Of a DNA stretch of 64,000 nucleotides, positions 36,427 to 45,125 are shown piece after piece. The stretch is taken from the NCBI RefSeq assembly GCF_013343235.1, contig NZ_CP040094.1, positions 2,418,501-2,482,500 on the forward strand, read 5' to 3'. Position numbers and translations under genes: made by a program. The first letter of the stretch is position 1. The number at the start of each line of letters is the position of its first letter. The stretch is from Nostoc sp. TCL240-02. Lineage in GTDB: Bacteria > Cyanobacteriota > Cyanobacteriia > Cyanobacteriales > Nostocaceae. The notes beneath the pieces were generated by a model that saw only the letters and a list, made by a program, of their open reading frames with translations, made no database searches and had not been told where the DNA came from.

Positions 36427-37635
36427 TTAATCAACGCCAAGAGTTCCCCGCAGTTTAGAGAGGTCTTCAGCAAGGACGGTAATTGCTGCTTTTAAGTCTT
36501 TTTTGTCGGCTTCAGTCAGTTTGTCATAAGTAACAAAGCCACCTTCGGGAGCTTTGTATTTCGCCAATCCCTGATTTACCTGGGTAAAATTATCATCCAC
36601 ACGTTTAAGTAATTCTGGGTTGTTTTTTTGGATCTGGGGACGCAACAATTCAACTATCTTTTGAGAACCTTCAACATTAGAGTTAAAATCCCACAAATCA
36701 GTACCACTGTAACGGTCTTCTTCTCCAGAAATCTTGGTTTTAGCAACTTCTTCAATCAAAGCAGCAGCACCACCAACCATATTCTTCGGCTCAATAGTTA
36801 GTGTAGAGATGCGTTTTTGTAACTCTAGGGAATCGTTTCTCAACTTTTCAGCAATGGGCTTCATGCCTTTGGTAGTTTTATCTTGGAATAGTGCCTTTTC
36901 TAGACGATGAAAGCCTATAAATTTGGGGTCGGCTTCTTTCTTTTCAAAGTCATCAGGACGGGTATCCATACTACCATCAAGGTCGGAGAAGAGTTCGGCA
37001 ATTGGTTCAGACCGTTCATAGTGGACGCGAGCGGGTGCGTATAGTTTCTGGGCTTTGGCAAGATCGCCTGCAATTACTGCATCAGTAAAGGTTTTGGTTT
37101 TGTCTACCAATTGGTCGGTTTCTTTGGTGACATAGACTTTGTACTCGGCGATCGCCCCAATTAGCTTGTTTTGATCAACTGTGGTACTTGCTTGAGTGGC
37201 ATTGTCTGCAACCTTGACTGTCAGTTTACCTTTGGAGTTACTGCGTAAGCCGCAAGTCATTTCATATTCGCCTGGTTCTAACTGTTCTTTGAGTTTTTGG
37301 ACAAACCCAGGTGCAATATTTTCTCGCTCACCAATAACTTTCACGCCAGATAAAATTTCCCACTCTAACGATTGGCTACTTTTGTTGCTAATCACAAAAG
37401 AGTTTTTACCTGCTGTAACTGTGAGTTGAGTGGGTTCACAACCTTTATCTGTGACTGTCACCGCAGTTTCAGGAATGGTTTTGGTATCTGTGTTGCTGAC
37501 AGTTTGTGCTTGAGAAGAGTTATTGCTCTGTTCGCTGGCTTTGTTGGAGTTACACGCCGTTGCTGTTAAGGCAATTAGACAAGCGATCGCAGGCAAATAC
37601 ATCCACTTAAAACTATAATTAATTTGACTTTTCAT
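36427..37635 (-). CDS. efeO: EfeO-type periplasmic iron-binding lipoprotein (cupredoxin plus M75)
   Basis: A 402-residue exported protein. The signal peptide ends in a lipobox, L-T-A-T-A-C, with Cys near residue 28, so it is probably a lipoprotein. A cupredoxin-like domain follows (about 55-150), then an imelysin/M75 domain with the G-x-H-x-x-E motif seen as G-F-H-R-L-E near residue 245. This two-domain layout is that of EfeO, which binds iron for the EfeU permease. The ATG at 37635 gives the signal peptide immediately; a longer reading from 37701 is unlikely. It lies between efeU and efeB on the same strand, with a 177-base gap to efeB that contains C/T-rich repeat sequence. Confidence 0.9.
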   Translation of the reverse strand: MKSQINYSFKWMYLPAIACLIALTATACNSNKASEQSNNSSQAQTVSNTDTKTIPETAVTVTDKGCEPTQLTVTAGKNSFVISNKSSQSLEWEILSGVKVIGERENIAPGFVQKLKEQLEPGEYEMTCGLRSNSKGKLTVKVADNATQASTTVDQNKLIGAIAEYKVYVTKETDQLVDKTKTFTDAVIAGDLAKAQKLYAPARVHYERSEPIAELFSDLDGSMDTRPDDFEKKEADPKFIGFHRLEKALFQDKTTKGMKPIAEKLRNDSLELQKRISTLTIEPKNMVGGAAALIEEVAKTKISGEEDRYSGTDLWDFNSNVEGSQKIVELLRPQIQKNNPELLKRVDDNFTQVNQGLAKYKAPEGGFVTYDKLTEADKKDLKAAITVLAEDLSKLRGTLGVD

Positions 37636-37714
37636 GGTTGTGTTTCTAAGTAAAATTACTAAAATTCTCAGTACTCGAAGACTAAAATCAAACCAGCTCA
37701 AAACGTTTGTCTAT

Positions 37715-38551
37715 TTACCTCACACGGGTTGCAGCAGTCTTCTGTGTTGCCTTACTTCCAGAAAAGAACAGCACCATTGTGGGAATCAAATAGCCAAAAT
37801 AGGCGATCGCTTCACCTATAGTAGGAGCATCGTTATAGCCAAAAATACCTGCTAAAACTGAACCGACAACTCCATGTGTAGGAAGAATTTGACTAGCATC
37901 AAATACGATTGTTTGTAGTGAATTCCAAATTCCCGCTTCATGAAAAGCACGGATTGCACCTGCAAAAAGTCCCGCAGCTACCACAACAATAAAGGCTCCT
38001 GTCCATTTAAAAAATCGTCTGAGGTTAATGCGAACACCACCTTGATAAATTCCTACTCCAACTGCGATCGCTGCTAGGTATCCCAATACTGCACCCAATG
38101 GTACGCCAAACCCTAAGTTCTGCTGAAAACTAGCAAGCAGAAACACTACTGTTTCCAATCCTTCACGTAGTACGGCAAAGAACGACATCCCTACCAACGC
38201 CAAACCCCATTGATCACCTTGGGAAATTGCGGTTTCAATTTGGGAGTGCAACTCACCTTTAATCGAACGCGCCGCACGCCGCATCCAAAAAACCATCCAG
38301 GTAAGCACCCCAACTGCAATAACTGAGATTGCACCTGCAAATAGTTCCTGTTCTTGTTGAGGAAAATCACCGCTTGTTGCTTGCAAAATTATTGCCAATG
38401 CCAAACATAGTACAGTGGCAAGGATGATTCCAATCCAGACGGCTTTCATGAGATGAGTACGTCCAGTTTGCTTGAGGTAACTGGCAATAATACCAACAAT
38501 CAAAGCCGCTTCCACCCCTTCCCGAAACATAATTAGAAAGGTTGCAAGCAT
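37715..38551 (-). CDS. efeU: FTR1/EfeU-family iron permease
   Basis: A 278-residue membrane protein with about seven hydrophobic helices. The two iron-binding R-E-x-x-E motifs of the FTR1/EfeU family are present as R-E-G-V-E-A (about residues 10-15) and R-E-G-L-E-T (about 130). EfeU imports iron across the inner membrane together with EfeO and EfeB, whose genes follow after 79 and 177 bases. The frame is intact and the length matches the family. A Fur-box-like sequence lies 15 bases upstream of the start, which suggests iron-repressed expression of the whole operon. Confidence 0.93.
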   Translation of the reverse strand: MLATFLIMFREGVEAALIVGIIASYLKQTGRTHLMKAVWIGIILATVLCLALAIILQATSGDFPQQEQELFAGAISVIAVGVLTWMVFWMRRAARSIKGELHSQIETAISQGDQWGLALVGMSFFAVLREGLETVVFLLASFQQNLGFGVPLGAVLGYLAAIAVGVGIYQGGVRINLRRFFKWTGAFIVVVAAGLFAGAIRAFHEAGIWNSLQTIVFDASQILPTHGVVGSVLAGIFGYNDAPTIGEAIAYFGYLIPTMVLFFSGSKATQKTAATRVR

Positions 38552-38565
38552 AAAATATTTTTGTT

Positions 38566-38578
38566 GATAATTTTTATC
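38566..38578 (-). promoter_or_regulatory. Fur-box-like site upstream of efeUOB
   Basis: GATAATTTTTATC matches the 6-1-6 Fur pattern GATAATnATTATC with one mismatch and lies 15 bases upstream of the efeU start codon, a position that would block transcription or its first steps. Confidence 0.5.
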
Positions 38579-38736
38579 TTTTAATCCAGAACTTACTTTA
38601 GAATTAATTGAAATAGATTGTCAAGTATATGACAAAATGTCAAAGATAAAAAGGGGCTGGACATTGGTAATTGGGCATTGGCAATTGGGAACTGGAAAGA
38701 AAACCCATACCCCAAGTCTTGTTAATAAGGAGTTTG

Positions 38737-38991
38737 TCAAATATCCCACCCACAAGGGGATGGAGCTTGTAATTCAAATTCCCATTTTTGAGCAGACCAC
38801 AATAGGCGGATTGACGCAGCCCTGAGTTTGAGATAATCCGCACGAATATTCACCGCAGCGTTGTAATCAGCATGGCATTCAAATCCACACTTCTTACACC
38901 GAAACTCAGCCTGAGAGAGGCTGCGAAGTAGTCCAACAGTCAGCCCGCAGTTCGTGCAGCATCTGCGATGGGAAAAGAGAAGTACTTTCAC
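38737..38991 (-). pseudogene. IS605/IS1341-type TnpB C-terminal remnant
   Basis: The minus strand encodes the C-terminal zinc ribbon and last catalytic segment of a TnpB (OrfB): C-x2-C-G, then F-R-C-K-K-C-G, then H-A-D-Y-N-A-A-V-N-I. The nuclease body upstream is absent, and only noncoding sequence follows beyond 38991. The 3' side ends in GGGTGGGATATTTGACAAAC (minus strand, about 38729-38748), which looks like an element right end. It is a dead relic and not a functional gene. Confidence 0.75.
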
Positions 38992-39195
38992 CAGTGTGCG
39001 ATGTCTACGACGGGCTACGCCTACGCAAAAAGCAGCAGAACACTATTATTTGCTCTTTTTATGCCCCCCTACCGGATTGAAATTTATACAGAATACATGG
39101 TCTACTGAACAACTAGACCCTTAAATAATTTGGCTGCAAAGGACACTTCTTAAATATGGACACAATACCATTTACGGGTACTTCGTCCTTTGGCT

Positions 39196-39217
39196 GGCTG
39201 TATTGGGTAATACAGCC
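39196..39217 (+). promoter_or_regulatory. Perfect hairpin just upstream of the cbiM start
   Basis: GGCTGTATT (39196-39204), loop GGGT, AATACAGCC (39209-39217): a 9-bp perfect stem ending ten bases before the ATG at 39228, over the region where a ribosome-binding site would be. It may control translation or be a dimeric regulator site. Confidence 0.45.
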
Positions 39218-39227
39218 GCATCTAGCT

Positions 39228-39821
39228 ATGCACATTCCAGATGGCTTCTTGAACTTACCTGTTATCTTGATCACTTGGATAATTGCCATCGGTCTAATTG
39301 CAGTAGCTATTAAGCAAGCACAGGCAGAATACCAAGAACGAGCTGTACCTTTAATGGGAGTTTGTGCAGCGTTTATCTTTGCAGCACAAATGATTAATTT
39401 CCCCATCCCAGGAGGTACTTCTGGACACCTTCTAGGTGGAACACTAGCAGGAGCTTTATTAGGCCCGTGGGCTGGGTCGCTAGTTATGGTTGCAGTGTTC
39501 ATCGTCCAAGGTGTTCTGTTTCAAGATGGTGGACTGACGGTTTTAGGAGCCAACATCTTTAATATGGGATTAATCGGTACGTTCGGTGGTTACTATCTCT
39601 ATCGCACAGTGAGATTTGCTACTGGGCGCGATACCTTACGAGGAGTAGTAATTGGTGCTGCGATCGCAGCCTGGACAAGCGTAGTGGTTGCTTCAGTTGT
39701 GTGTGCCTTGGAACTGGCTTTGTCGGGAACGATTCCTCTAGCGGTGGCTTTGACAGCGATGGCTTCTTGGCACATCCTAATTGGCATTGGCGAGGCGCTG
39801 ATTAAGCTAATCGGTACTTAA
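39228..39821 (+). CDS. cbiM: CbiM/NikM-type metal-uptake ECF component, 3' end truncated by IS
   Basis: A 197-residue membrane protein beginning M-H-I-P-D-G, the conserved N-terminus of CbiM/NikM substrate-binding components; in this family the N-terminal Met-His helps bind Co or Ni, so ATG 39228 is the functional start although the frame opens at 39156. Family features include P-G-G-T-S-G-H-L-L-G-G (with the second metal-binding His) and G-A-N-I-F-N-M-G. Five to six hydrophobic helices are present. The reading frame runs into an IS630-family element at about 39803 and ends in L-I-K-L-I-G-T, the last codons being supplied by the IS terminal repeat; roughly 20 C-terminal residues are lost. Function may survive but is doubtful. 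No cbiN, cbiQ or cbiO genes follow. Confidence 0.82.
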   Translation: MHIPDGFLNLPVILITWIIAIGLIAVAIKQAQAEYQERAVPLMGVCAAFIFAAQMINFPIPGGTSGHLLGGTLAGALLGPWAGSLVMVAVFIVQGVLFQDGGLTVLGANIFNMGLIGTFGGYYLYRTVRFATGRDTLRGVVIGAAIAAWTSVVVASVVCALELALSGTIPLAVALTAMASWHILIGIGEALIKLIGT

Positions 39822-40994
39822 GTTGCATAATAAGAAGATGAAGCCGTTTCAAAGCACCTATGCCGCCACCAGCCAAGAACTTTTTAACACAGGAGCAAGT
39901 CAGCAAGCTACAGGAAGCTCTAAAAGAGAGCAACCTACCGCATATTAGGGAAAGAATTCTAATTATTCTTCTGCAAAATGATGGGAAGCCACAACACGAA
40001 ATTGCAAAATTTTTAGGCTGTTCGCATAGAACAGTGGCATATTGGTGTATGCATGGAGATCCAGATAATTTAGAAACCTTACATAATAAAAGAGAGTACG
40101 AACATTGGCGAAAAGCCACTCCTGAATATATTGAACTTTTATTAAAAACTGTTGCTCAAGAACCCTCATCATTAGGTTACGAATTTGGGAAATGGACAGC
40201 AGAAAGATTAGCTACTTATTTAACCGAGAAAACAGGTATTGATTTAAGTAGCTCTCAAGTGAGGAGGATATTAAAGCGAAAAAAGTATAGTTATATTTGG
40301 GCTAAATATGATCTAAAGGATAAACAAAATCCAGTAGATAGAGCAAAATTTAAAGAAAAACTTACCCAATATTTATTGATTGCACGAGAACAGCCAGAGC
40401 GTCTACAGGTATGGTTTTGGGACGAGAGCGGGTTTAGTTTACGTGTAATTCGACGCAAGAATTGGAGTAAAAAAGGAAAACGTAAAAATGTTCCAGGGCA
40501 ACGGCGTTGTGGTCGGGTTAATGTGATGGGAGCAATCCGAGAATTAGACCGAAAGCGGGTATGCTTTTTCGTGAAAAAAGGTAATGCAGATATTTTTTAC
40601 GAGCAATTACAACTATTATTTGAATTAATTAAACAGGAGTGGATAAGTAAAGGAAACCTTGGCGAAGATTTTGTAAAATCTGGGCCGAAGATTATTTTAG
40701 TTTTAGATAATGCTAGTTTTCATAAACGCAAAGACATTATAGCTAAAATATCTGAAGAGTTCCCAAATTTTGTTTTAGAGTTTTTACCCCCTTACAGCCC
40801 TGATTACAATATTATTGAGTTAGTCTGGCACTCATGTAAAGAATATATTGCTCATCGCTTATTTAAATCAGTAGATGAATTAAAATCACTGCTAGATAAG
40901 CTTTTGAATCAAGGCGAGTTAGTGATTAAGTGGCATCGCCAAATCAAAAACAAAGGCAATCTCAGCTATATTGCAGCTTGAATGCCGATTAGCT
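39805..40994 (+). mobile_element. IS630-family insertion sequence, apparently intact
   Basis: The left end AGCTAATCGGTACTTAAG (39805-39822) and right end, read inward on the minus strand, AGCTAATCGGCATTCAAG (40994-40977) are inverted repeats with few mismatches. Each end is bordered by TA (39803-39804 and 40995-40996), the target duplication expected for IS630/mariner elements. Total length is about 1190 bp with one complete transposase gene. Confidence 0.85.
39860..40981 (+). CDS. IS630-family transposase
   Basis: A 373-residue transposase of the IS630/Tc1-mariner group. The N-terminal half contains a helix-turn-helix (I-A-K-F-L-G-C-S-H-R-T-V-A-Y-W) and a winged-helix segment (L-S-S-S-Q-V-R-R-I-L-K). 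The DDE triad is visible as F-W-D-E-S-G (about residue 190), V-L-D-N-A-S-F-H (about 282) and the conserved P-P-Y-S-P-D-Y-N-I-I-E-L-V-W (about 312-325), with Glu in the last. The frame is uninterrupted and lies inside matching inverted repeats, so the element may be active. The ATG at 39860 is close to the left end, and the stop lies within the right terminal repeat. Confidence 0.95.
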   Translation: MPPPAKNFLTQEQVSKLQEALKESNLPHIRERILIILLQNDGKPQHEIAKFLGCSHRTVAYWCMHGDPDNLETLHNKREYEHWRKATPEYIELLLKTVAQEPSSLGYEFGKWTAERLATYLTEKTGIDLSSSQVRRILKRKKYSYIWAKYDLKDKQNPVDRAKFKEKLTQYLLIAREQPERLQVWFWDESGFSLRVIRRKNWSKKGKRKNVPGQRRCGRVNVMGAIRELDRKRVCFFVKKGNADIFYEQLQLLFELIKQEWISKGNLGEDFVKSGPKIILVLDNASFHKRKDIIAKISEEFPNFVLEFLPPYSPDYNIIELVWHSCKEYIAHRLFKSVDELKSLLDKLLNQGELVIKWHRQIKNKGNLSYIAA

Positions 40995-40996
40995 TA

Positions 40997-41060
40997 CTAG
41001 GCGCTTCGCAATGGTCGTACCAGGACAAACCAGGATCAGATTGCCGTCTTTTATTTAACT
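40997..41060 (+). pseudogene. cbiM: Displaced cbiM 3' end
   Basis: The bases after the right TA of the IS read L-G-A-S-Q-W-S-Y-Q-D-K-P-G-S-D in one frame, compatible with the short hydrophilic tail that follows the last helix in CbiM proteins (usually ending R/K-P-x-L/F). Excision of the IS would leave the frames off by one, so further small changes have occurred. The match is weak and the call rests mainly on position. Confidence 0.35.
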
Positions 41061-41170
41061 TGACGTGCAAATCCCAGATACTCATGAGTTGGATGAAACG
41101 ATTGTTCAATTTTGCTATTAATGACTTTTTAAACACTACAATTCACGCATCATACTCAATTTACGCCAAA

Positions 41171-42421
41171 CTAACAAGTGGTTGTCAAAACTAACTCAAT
41201 TCTTTCCAACGCCCAATCTATTTCATCTTGGGAAATAACCAAGGGTGGAGCAAAACGAATGACATTATCTCTAGTTTCTTTGGCTAATAAACCCTCTTTA
41301 GCTAAGGCTTTACAAAAACGTCTAGCACCACCAGCTTCGGGATGCAATTCCATGCCAATTAATAAGCCTTTGCCACGCACTTCCTTGATATATGGACTCT
41401 CAATTGATTGTAATTTCTCTAGAAAATATTCTCCCAGTTGTAAGGCTTTCTCTGGCAAATTTTCTTCTATAAGAACATCCAGTGCTGCAATTCCAATAGC
41501 AGCAGCTAAGGGATTTCCACCAAAGGTACTACCATGATCTCCTGGTTGAAATACACCCATCACTTCATCAGTAGAAATAAACGCGGAAATGGGATAAAAT
41601 CCACCAGATAAAGCTTTTCCTACAGTTATGCCATCTGGTCTAACATTCTCATATTGATGGGCAAACATTTTACCAGTGCGTCCCAATCCTGTTTGAATTT
41701 CATCAAAAACCAGTAATACATTATGATGGCGACAGATTTTTTCTGCTTGCTTTAAAAATCCATTAGGAGGAACGATAATACCTCCCTCACCCTGAATTGG
41801 TTCTACCAAAAAGGCAGCAGTATTAAGAGTAATCGCTTTTTCTAATGCCTCAGCATCACCGAAAGGAATAACTTTAAACCCACTCGTCAAAGGCCCAAAT
41901 CCATCTTGATATTGTTCTTCTGTAGAGAAGCTGATTAAACTAATAGTGCGTCCAGAAAAATTATTACTACAAACAATAATTTCTGCTTGATTTTCTGGTA
42001 CACCTTTTACTTTATAAGCCCATTTACGAATGGCTTTAATAGCAGTTTCCACAGCTTCGGCTCCCGAATTCATGGGTAGCACTTTGGGTAAACCAGAAAT
42101 CTTAGCAAGTTTCTCATAAAATCTTCCTAACTGGTCATTACGAAAAGCTCTAGAAGTTAAGGTTACTTTCTGAGCTTGCTCAATCATCGCTGCCAGAATT
42201 TTAGGATGACAATGACCCTGATTTAATGCTGAATAAGCAGAAAGAAAATCCAGATATTTTTTACCTTCTATATCCCATATCCACACTCCTTCTCCTTTAG
42301 TGATGACTACATCTAAAGGATGGTAATTATCAGCACCATATTGCTGTTCTAGTTCAATATAATCCTGTGTATTCATAGTGTTGAAGTTGGAAATTCCCAG
42401 AATTACGTTCGCTGCTTGCAT
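41171..42421 (-). CDS. rocD: Ornithine aminotransferase
   Basis: A 416-residue class III PLP aminotransferase. The PLP lysine is in T-V-G-K-A-L-S-G-G near residue 270, preceded by the [12 protein letters not shown] motif of the class; the N-terminal [11 protein letters not shown] segment, [12 protein letters not shown] and the [11 protein letters not shown] loop are those of ornithine aminotransferases rather than acetylornithine or GABA enzymes. It converts ornithine and 2-oxoglutarate to glutamate semialdehyde and glutamate, relevant to arginine/cyanophycin breakdown. The start at 42421 has AGGAG seven bases upstream. It is convergent with the IS630 element and cbiM relic. Confidence 0.92.
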   Translation of the reverse strand: MQAANVILGISNFNTMNTQDYIELEQQYGADNYHPLDVVITKGEGVWIWDIEGKKYLDFLSAYSALNQGHCHPKILAAMIEQAQKVTLTSRAFRNDQLGRFYEKLAKISGLPKVLPMNSGAEAVETAIKAIRKWAYKVKGVPENQAEIIVCSNNFSGRTISLISFSTEEQYQDGFGPLTSGFKVIPFGDAEALEKAITLNTAAFLVEPIQGEGGIIVPPNGFLKQAEKICRHHNVLLVFDEIQTGLGRTGKMFAHQYENVRPDGITVGKALSGGFYPISAFISTDEVMGVFQPGDHGSTFGGNPLAAAIGIAALDVLIEENLPEKALQLGEYFLEKLQSIESPYIKEVRGKGLLIGMELHPEAGGARRFCKALAKEGLLAKETRDNVIRFAPPLVISQDEIDWALERIELVLTTTC

Positions 42422-43014
42422 ATTTGCTCCTGATAGTTTTGAGAGGTTAAAATCAAACTAGAAAACATCTGAAAGACTACCAATTGAATGAGACATTCAA
42501 CAGGTATGAGCTAATTTGAAAAATCTAGCTTTGTTCTTCGTTTTATAGTTCCTAATTCCTGGTTACTATTTACATGAAAGTAAAGACTTTACTTCCAAGA
42601 TTAGTCATTAATGCCAAATCCAAGCGCTATTGTGTAGTGCTGATTTATTTTTTCTAAATATCTAAAATAGCCAGGAATTATTAACCAGCCATTTGCTCAT
42701 CTTCCAGACACGCAACTTGTGTAGGACATATTTTGCCTACTTTTAGTGAAGAAAACCAGTTGCCCACTCTGTCTGAATGTAAAATTTTGCTGGCATAAAA
42801 ACTAAATGTGTAGACTGTAACATTTCTAATGTTAATTTTGTCTTTATCCGCACCTCGCAGATAAAAAACAAAAGGTAATGAACAGGCAATGAGTATTCTA
42901 GCTTAGAGACTTTCATCTCCTTCATAGCTACACCCAAGTGCCGGATTTGTACTCTTGTTTTTTCCTTACTTCTGGTGGATAGCCCACTAAAAATTAAAGG
43001 GATAATTTAGTATA
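42422..43014. other. 590-bp intergenic region
   Basis: No gene was recognised. A 64-codon minus-strand frame at 42743-42937 has no family features and no ribosome-binding site. The sequence is AT-rich and has no strong repeats or hairpins. Confidence 0.5.
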
Positions 43015-43521
43015 TCACTGTTTACTAACAGAGCAATTATCAAATCTATTTTTGACCAAACTTTTTAGACAAATACCTGTTTTTTTCCACAAACTCATCT
43101 TGGTGTGTACTTTTACATCTGGCATAATTGCACCAGTTATAATAACTTTGTGGAGGTTGGCTGAAGTTAAATATTTTGCTCCAGTCAAATTGGCTTTTGT
43201 GAGGTTGGCTTTAGTGAAATTAGTCTGATTTAGATTTGTCTGACTCAAATTAGCTAAAGTTAGATAAGCCGATGTGAAGTTAGCATAACTCAAATCTGCT
43301 TGAGTTAGATTTGCTAATATCAGAAAAGATTTTTTAAAGTCAGTTCCACGTAGATCGACTTCACTAAAGTTAACATCCATCAAAGAAGATCTACTTAAGT
43401 CAGCCCAACTGAGGTTTACTCCTTTCAAATTCTCCCCTCTCATGTATATTCCTTGAAGGTTTACCCCACAGAAATTACGTTGTCCTGCTGCATACCTCTG
43501 CAATACTTCTTCTGCATCCAT
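43015..43521 (-). CDS. Pentapeptide-repeat protein
   Basis: A 168-residue protein dominated by pentapeptide repeats of A-(N/D)-L-x-x form between about residues 20 and 125: for example G-V-N-L-S, W-A-D-L-S, E-V-D-L-R, Q-A-D-L-S, Y-A-N-F-T, S-Q-T-N-L, K-A-N-L-T. These fold as a right-handed quadrilateral beta-helix. The short N-terminal helix (M-D-A-E-E-V-L-Q-R-Y-A-A-G-Q-R-N-F) is common in cyanobacterial members. The C-terminus is basic with three cysteines. No function can be assigned; members vary from DNA mimics to unknown. It stands alone between large gaps. Confidence 0.85.
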   Translation of the reverse strand: MDAEEVLQRYAAGQRNFCGVNLQGIYMRGENLKGVNLSWADLSRSSLMDVNFSEVDLRGTDFKKSFLILANLTQADLSYANFTSAYLTLANLSQTNLNQTNFTKANLTKANLTGAKYLTSANLHKVIITGAIMPDVKVHTKMSLWKKTGICLKSLVKNRFDNCSVSKQ

Positions 43522-43697
43522 GCTTAATTTTTCCTCTATTAACTTTCTATTAAGTAGCGAAATGCTAAGAAGGACATCGGAATTTAGGCAAATTTTGATA
43601 AATTATGATGGCCGATTTACAATATTTATAGTTACAGTTAATTTACTTCATTTTAAAAATAAGTTTTAATTTAACTAGATCAGTTCTAATTATCCGA

Positions 43698-43907
43698 TTA
43701 CTTCTGTTTGTTGAGATTTTTAGTAAGTTGCAAAATCCAGTTTGGAGTCTCTGCATTTTCCCAACCAGCAGGGCGTTTTGAAATATACCAACCAATTGAA
43801 CCAACAATTGTAGCTAGTAAAAAACCACCAAGTATTATTGCTAACAAAGAGATTTGGATATATTTTGTATATGTAGGATTAGTTGTTATCTCAATGAGGA
43901 CAAACAT
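43698..43907 (-). CDS. Small single-helix membrane protein
   Basis: A 69-residue frame with one clear hydrophobic helix (Y-I-Q-I-S-L-L-A-I-I-L-G-G-F-L-L then A-T-I-V-G-S-I-G-W-Y-I, about residues 16-42) and a polar C-terminus (S-K-R-P-A-G-W-E-N-A-E-T-P-N-W). The composition and helix make a real gene more likely than chance, but no family is recognised. It begins at ATG 43907 without a strong ribosome-binding site. It lies 177 bases upstream of the pentapeptide-repeat gene on the same strand. Confidence 0.5.
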   Translation of the reverse strand: MFVLIEITTNPTYTKYIQISLLAIILGGFLLATIVGSIGWYISKRPAGWENAETPNWILQLTKNLNKQK

Positions 43908-44430
43908 TTCAAATTTAATTTCCTGTAAATACAGTTACTATAAGGATATAGCATTAATAAATGCTAGTTAGTCTTAACTAATAATGACTAAAAAATAAAG
44001 TTATTTCTTAGCTAAAAATATTTGAGTAAAAAAATCATTATTAATATTTTTTTGTTAAATATCCTTAACTAGCTATAAAAAAAAGTTATTTTTTACATTG
44101 CTATCAAATGTAGATTATCATTAAATTCCCAAACTCTCAATGCTGGGGTGGGGGATGAAAATGTCGAAGATTATTTAAGAGCCTATGCCAGAAAAAAATA
44201 AACAACCAGAAAAATACAGCCATCTCTCAAAAAATAACGACACTCATTGAGTGAGAGAAAATAGTGAAATTGCCGCATACTCTTACACTGAGTCTCAACG
44301 GTTCACTTTTGTGCTTTAGTCCTGAGTAGGTCTTTCAAAGCCATCATGTCTCACTTTCTTGAAACGCCAACTCCAACGAAAACGGTAGACACCTAGGATT
44401 AACTCTTCATGAGAAGAGCGGTTGGTTACT
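43908..44430. other. 520-bp intergenic region
   Basis: AT-rich sequence with no recognisable gene. A short hairpin CTCTTC/GAAGAG at 44403-44418 lies just past the tetR stop and may be a weak terminator for that minus-strand gene. Confidence 0.5.
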
Positions 44431-45036
44431 TCATCTGGCTAATCCATTGAGCAACAGCGTCACAAATGTGGATACTACCTCTTGTGCTGAATTTTTTTCT
44501 GGAAGTAGAATCTTTGATTCATAAGCAATAGAAATCGCTGCTACGCCATGTACCAATGCCCAAATTGTTTTGGTTATTTCGTGAGGATTGCCCGCAATCA
44601 GCGTTCCGTCTTTCTGTCCTGCTTGGACAATTTTAAATAATTGATCTAGGGATGCCTGTGAAACCTCGATTAAACTTGGATACTTCTCTGGATTGTAGTA
44701 ACAGAACATTATTTGTAAATGATTTGAATGCTGTAATGCGAAGTTAACGTATGCACTGCTAGCAGCAATCAACTGTTGTTTAGTATCTTTGCTAACTTCA
44801 TTTATCGCTGTTTCTACTTGCATTGACAGCAAACGAAAACCTTCTTCTGCGATCGCTGCTAAAACCGCCTCTTTATCTGCAAAGTGCATATACGGAGCGT
44901 TATGGCTGACTCCTGCTCTTTGAGAAATCTTCCGCAAACTCAAACTATGAGCGCCTTCTTCTGACAGAAGTTCTGTTGCAATTGCAATTAATTTGTTACG
45001 TAAATTACCGTGATGATATTTATCTTTTGGTTTCAT
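44431..45036 (-). CDS. TetR-family transcriptional regulator
   Basis: A 201-residue TetR-type repressor. The N-terminal helix-turn-helix is clear: A-T-E-L-L-S-E-E-G then L-S-L-R-K-I-S-Q-R-A-G-V-S-H-N-A-P-Y-M-H-F-A-D-K-E-A-style residues 17-56. The C-terminal ligand-binding part resembles the WHG-type (TetR_C_33) domain, with A-L-V-H-G-V-A-A-I-S-I near residue 170. It is transcribed away from a two-gene operon, and two matching 19-bp palindromes fill the 71-base gap between the divergent start frames, so it very probably represses itself and the neighbouring operon. The inducer cannot be read from sequence. Confidence 0.9.
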   Translation of the reverse strand: MKPKDKYHHGNLRNKLIAIATELLSEEGAHSLSLRKISQRAGVSHNAPYMHFADKEAVLAAIAEEGFRLLSMQVETAINEVSKDTKQQLIAASSAYVNFALQHSNHLQIMFCYYNPEKYPSLIEVSQASLDQLFKIVQAGQKDGTLIAGNPHEITKTIWALVHGVAAISIAYESKILLPEKNSAQEVVSTFVTLLLNGLAR

Positions 45037-45041
45037 AGGTC

Positions 45042-45060
45042 ATATTGACAGTGACAATAT
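45042..45060. promoter_or_regulatory. Putative TetR operator 1
   Basis: ATATTGACAGTGACAATAT is a near-perfect palindrome (one mismatched pair) starting six bases upstream of the tetR start codon. It contains TTGACA (45045-45050), which with CATATT at 45068-45073 (17-base spacing) could form the plus-strand promoter. Confidence 0.7.
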
Positions 45061-45068
45061 TTAATGTC

Positions 45069-45087
45069 ATATTGGCAATGTCAATAT
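45069..45087. promoter_or_regulatory. Putative TetR operator 2
   Basis: ATATTGGCAATGTCAATAT shares both half-sites with operator 1 and is centred 27 bases from it. It overlaps TATAAT (45085-45090), a possible -10 box for the plus-strand operon. Confidence 0.7.
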
Positions 45088-45125
45088 AATACTTTTCCAC
45101 GACAGTTTTGTCCTTTGTGTCTCAA

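Noticed and set aside
38637..38843. Short overlapping frames beside the TnpB relic
   Set aside because: They lie in low-complexity repeats (attgggcattgg) and the element end; no coding features.
39156..39227. Upstream ATG for cbiM
   Set aside because: CbiM/NikM function needs the N-terminal Met-His of MHIPDG; the longer form would bury it, and the extra stretch encodes a hairpin.
40982..41194. 70-codon frame after the IS630 element
   Set aside because: It begins in the IS terminal repeat and contains only a possible cbiM tail fragment; not an independent gene.
42743..42937. 64-codon minus-strand frame
   Set aside because: No recognisable motif, no ribosome-binding site, and composition like its noncoding surroundings.
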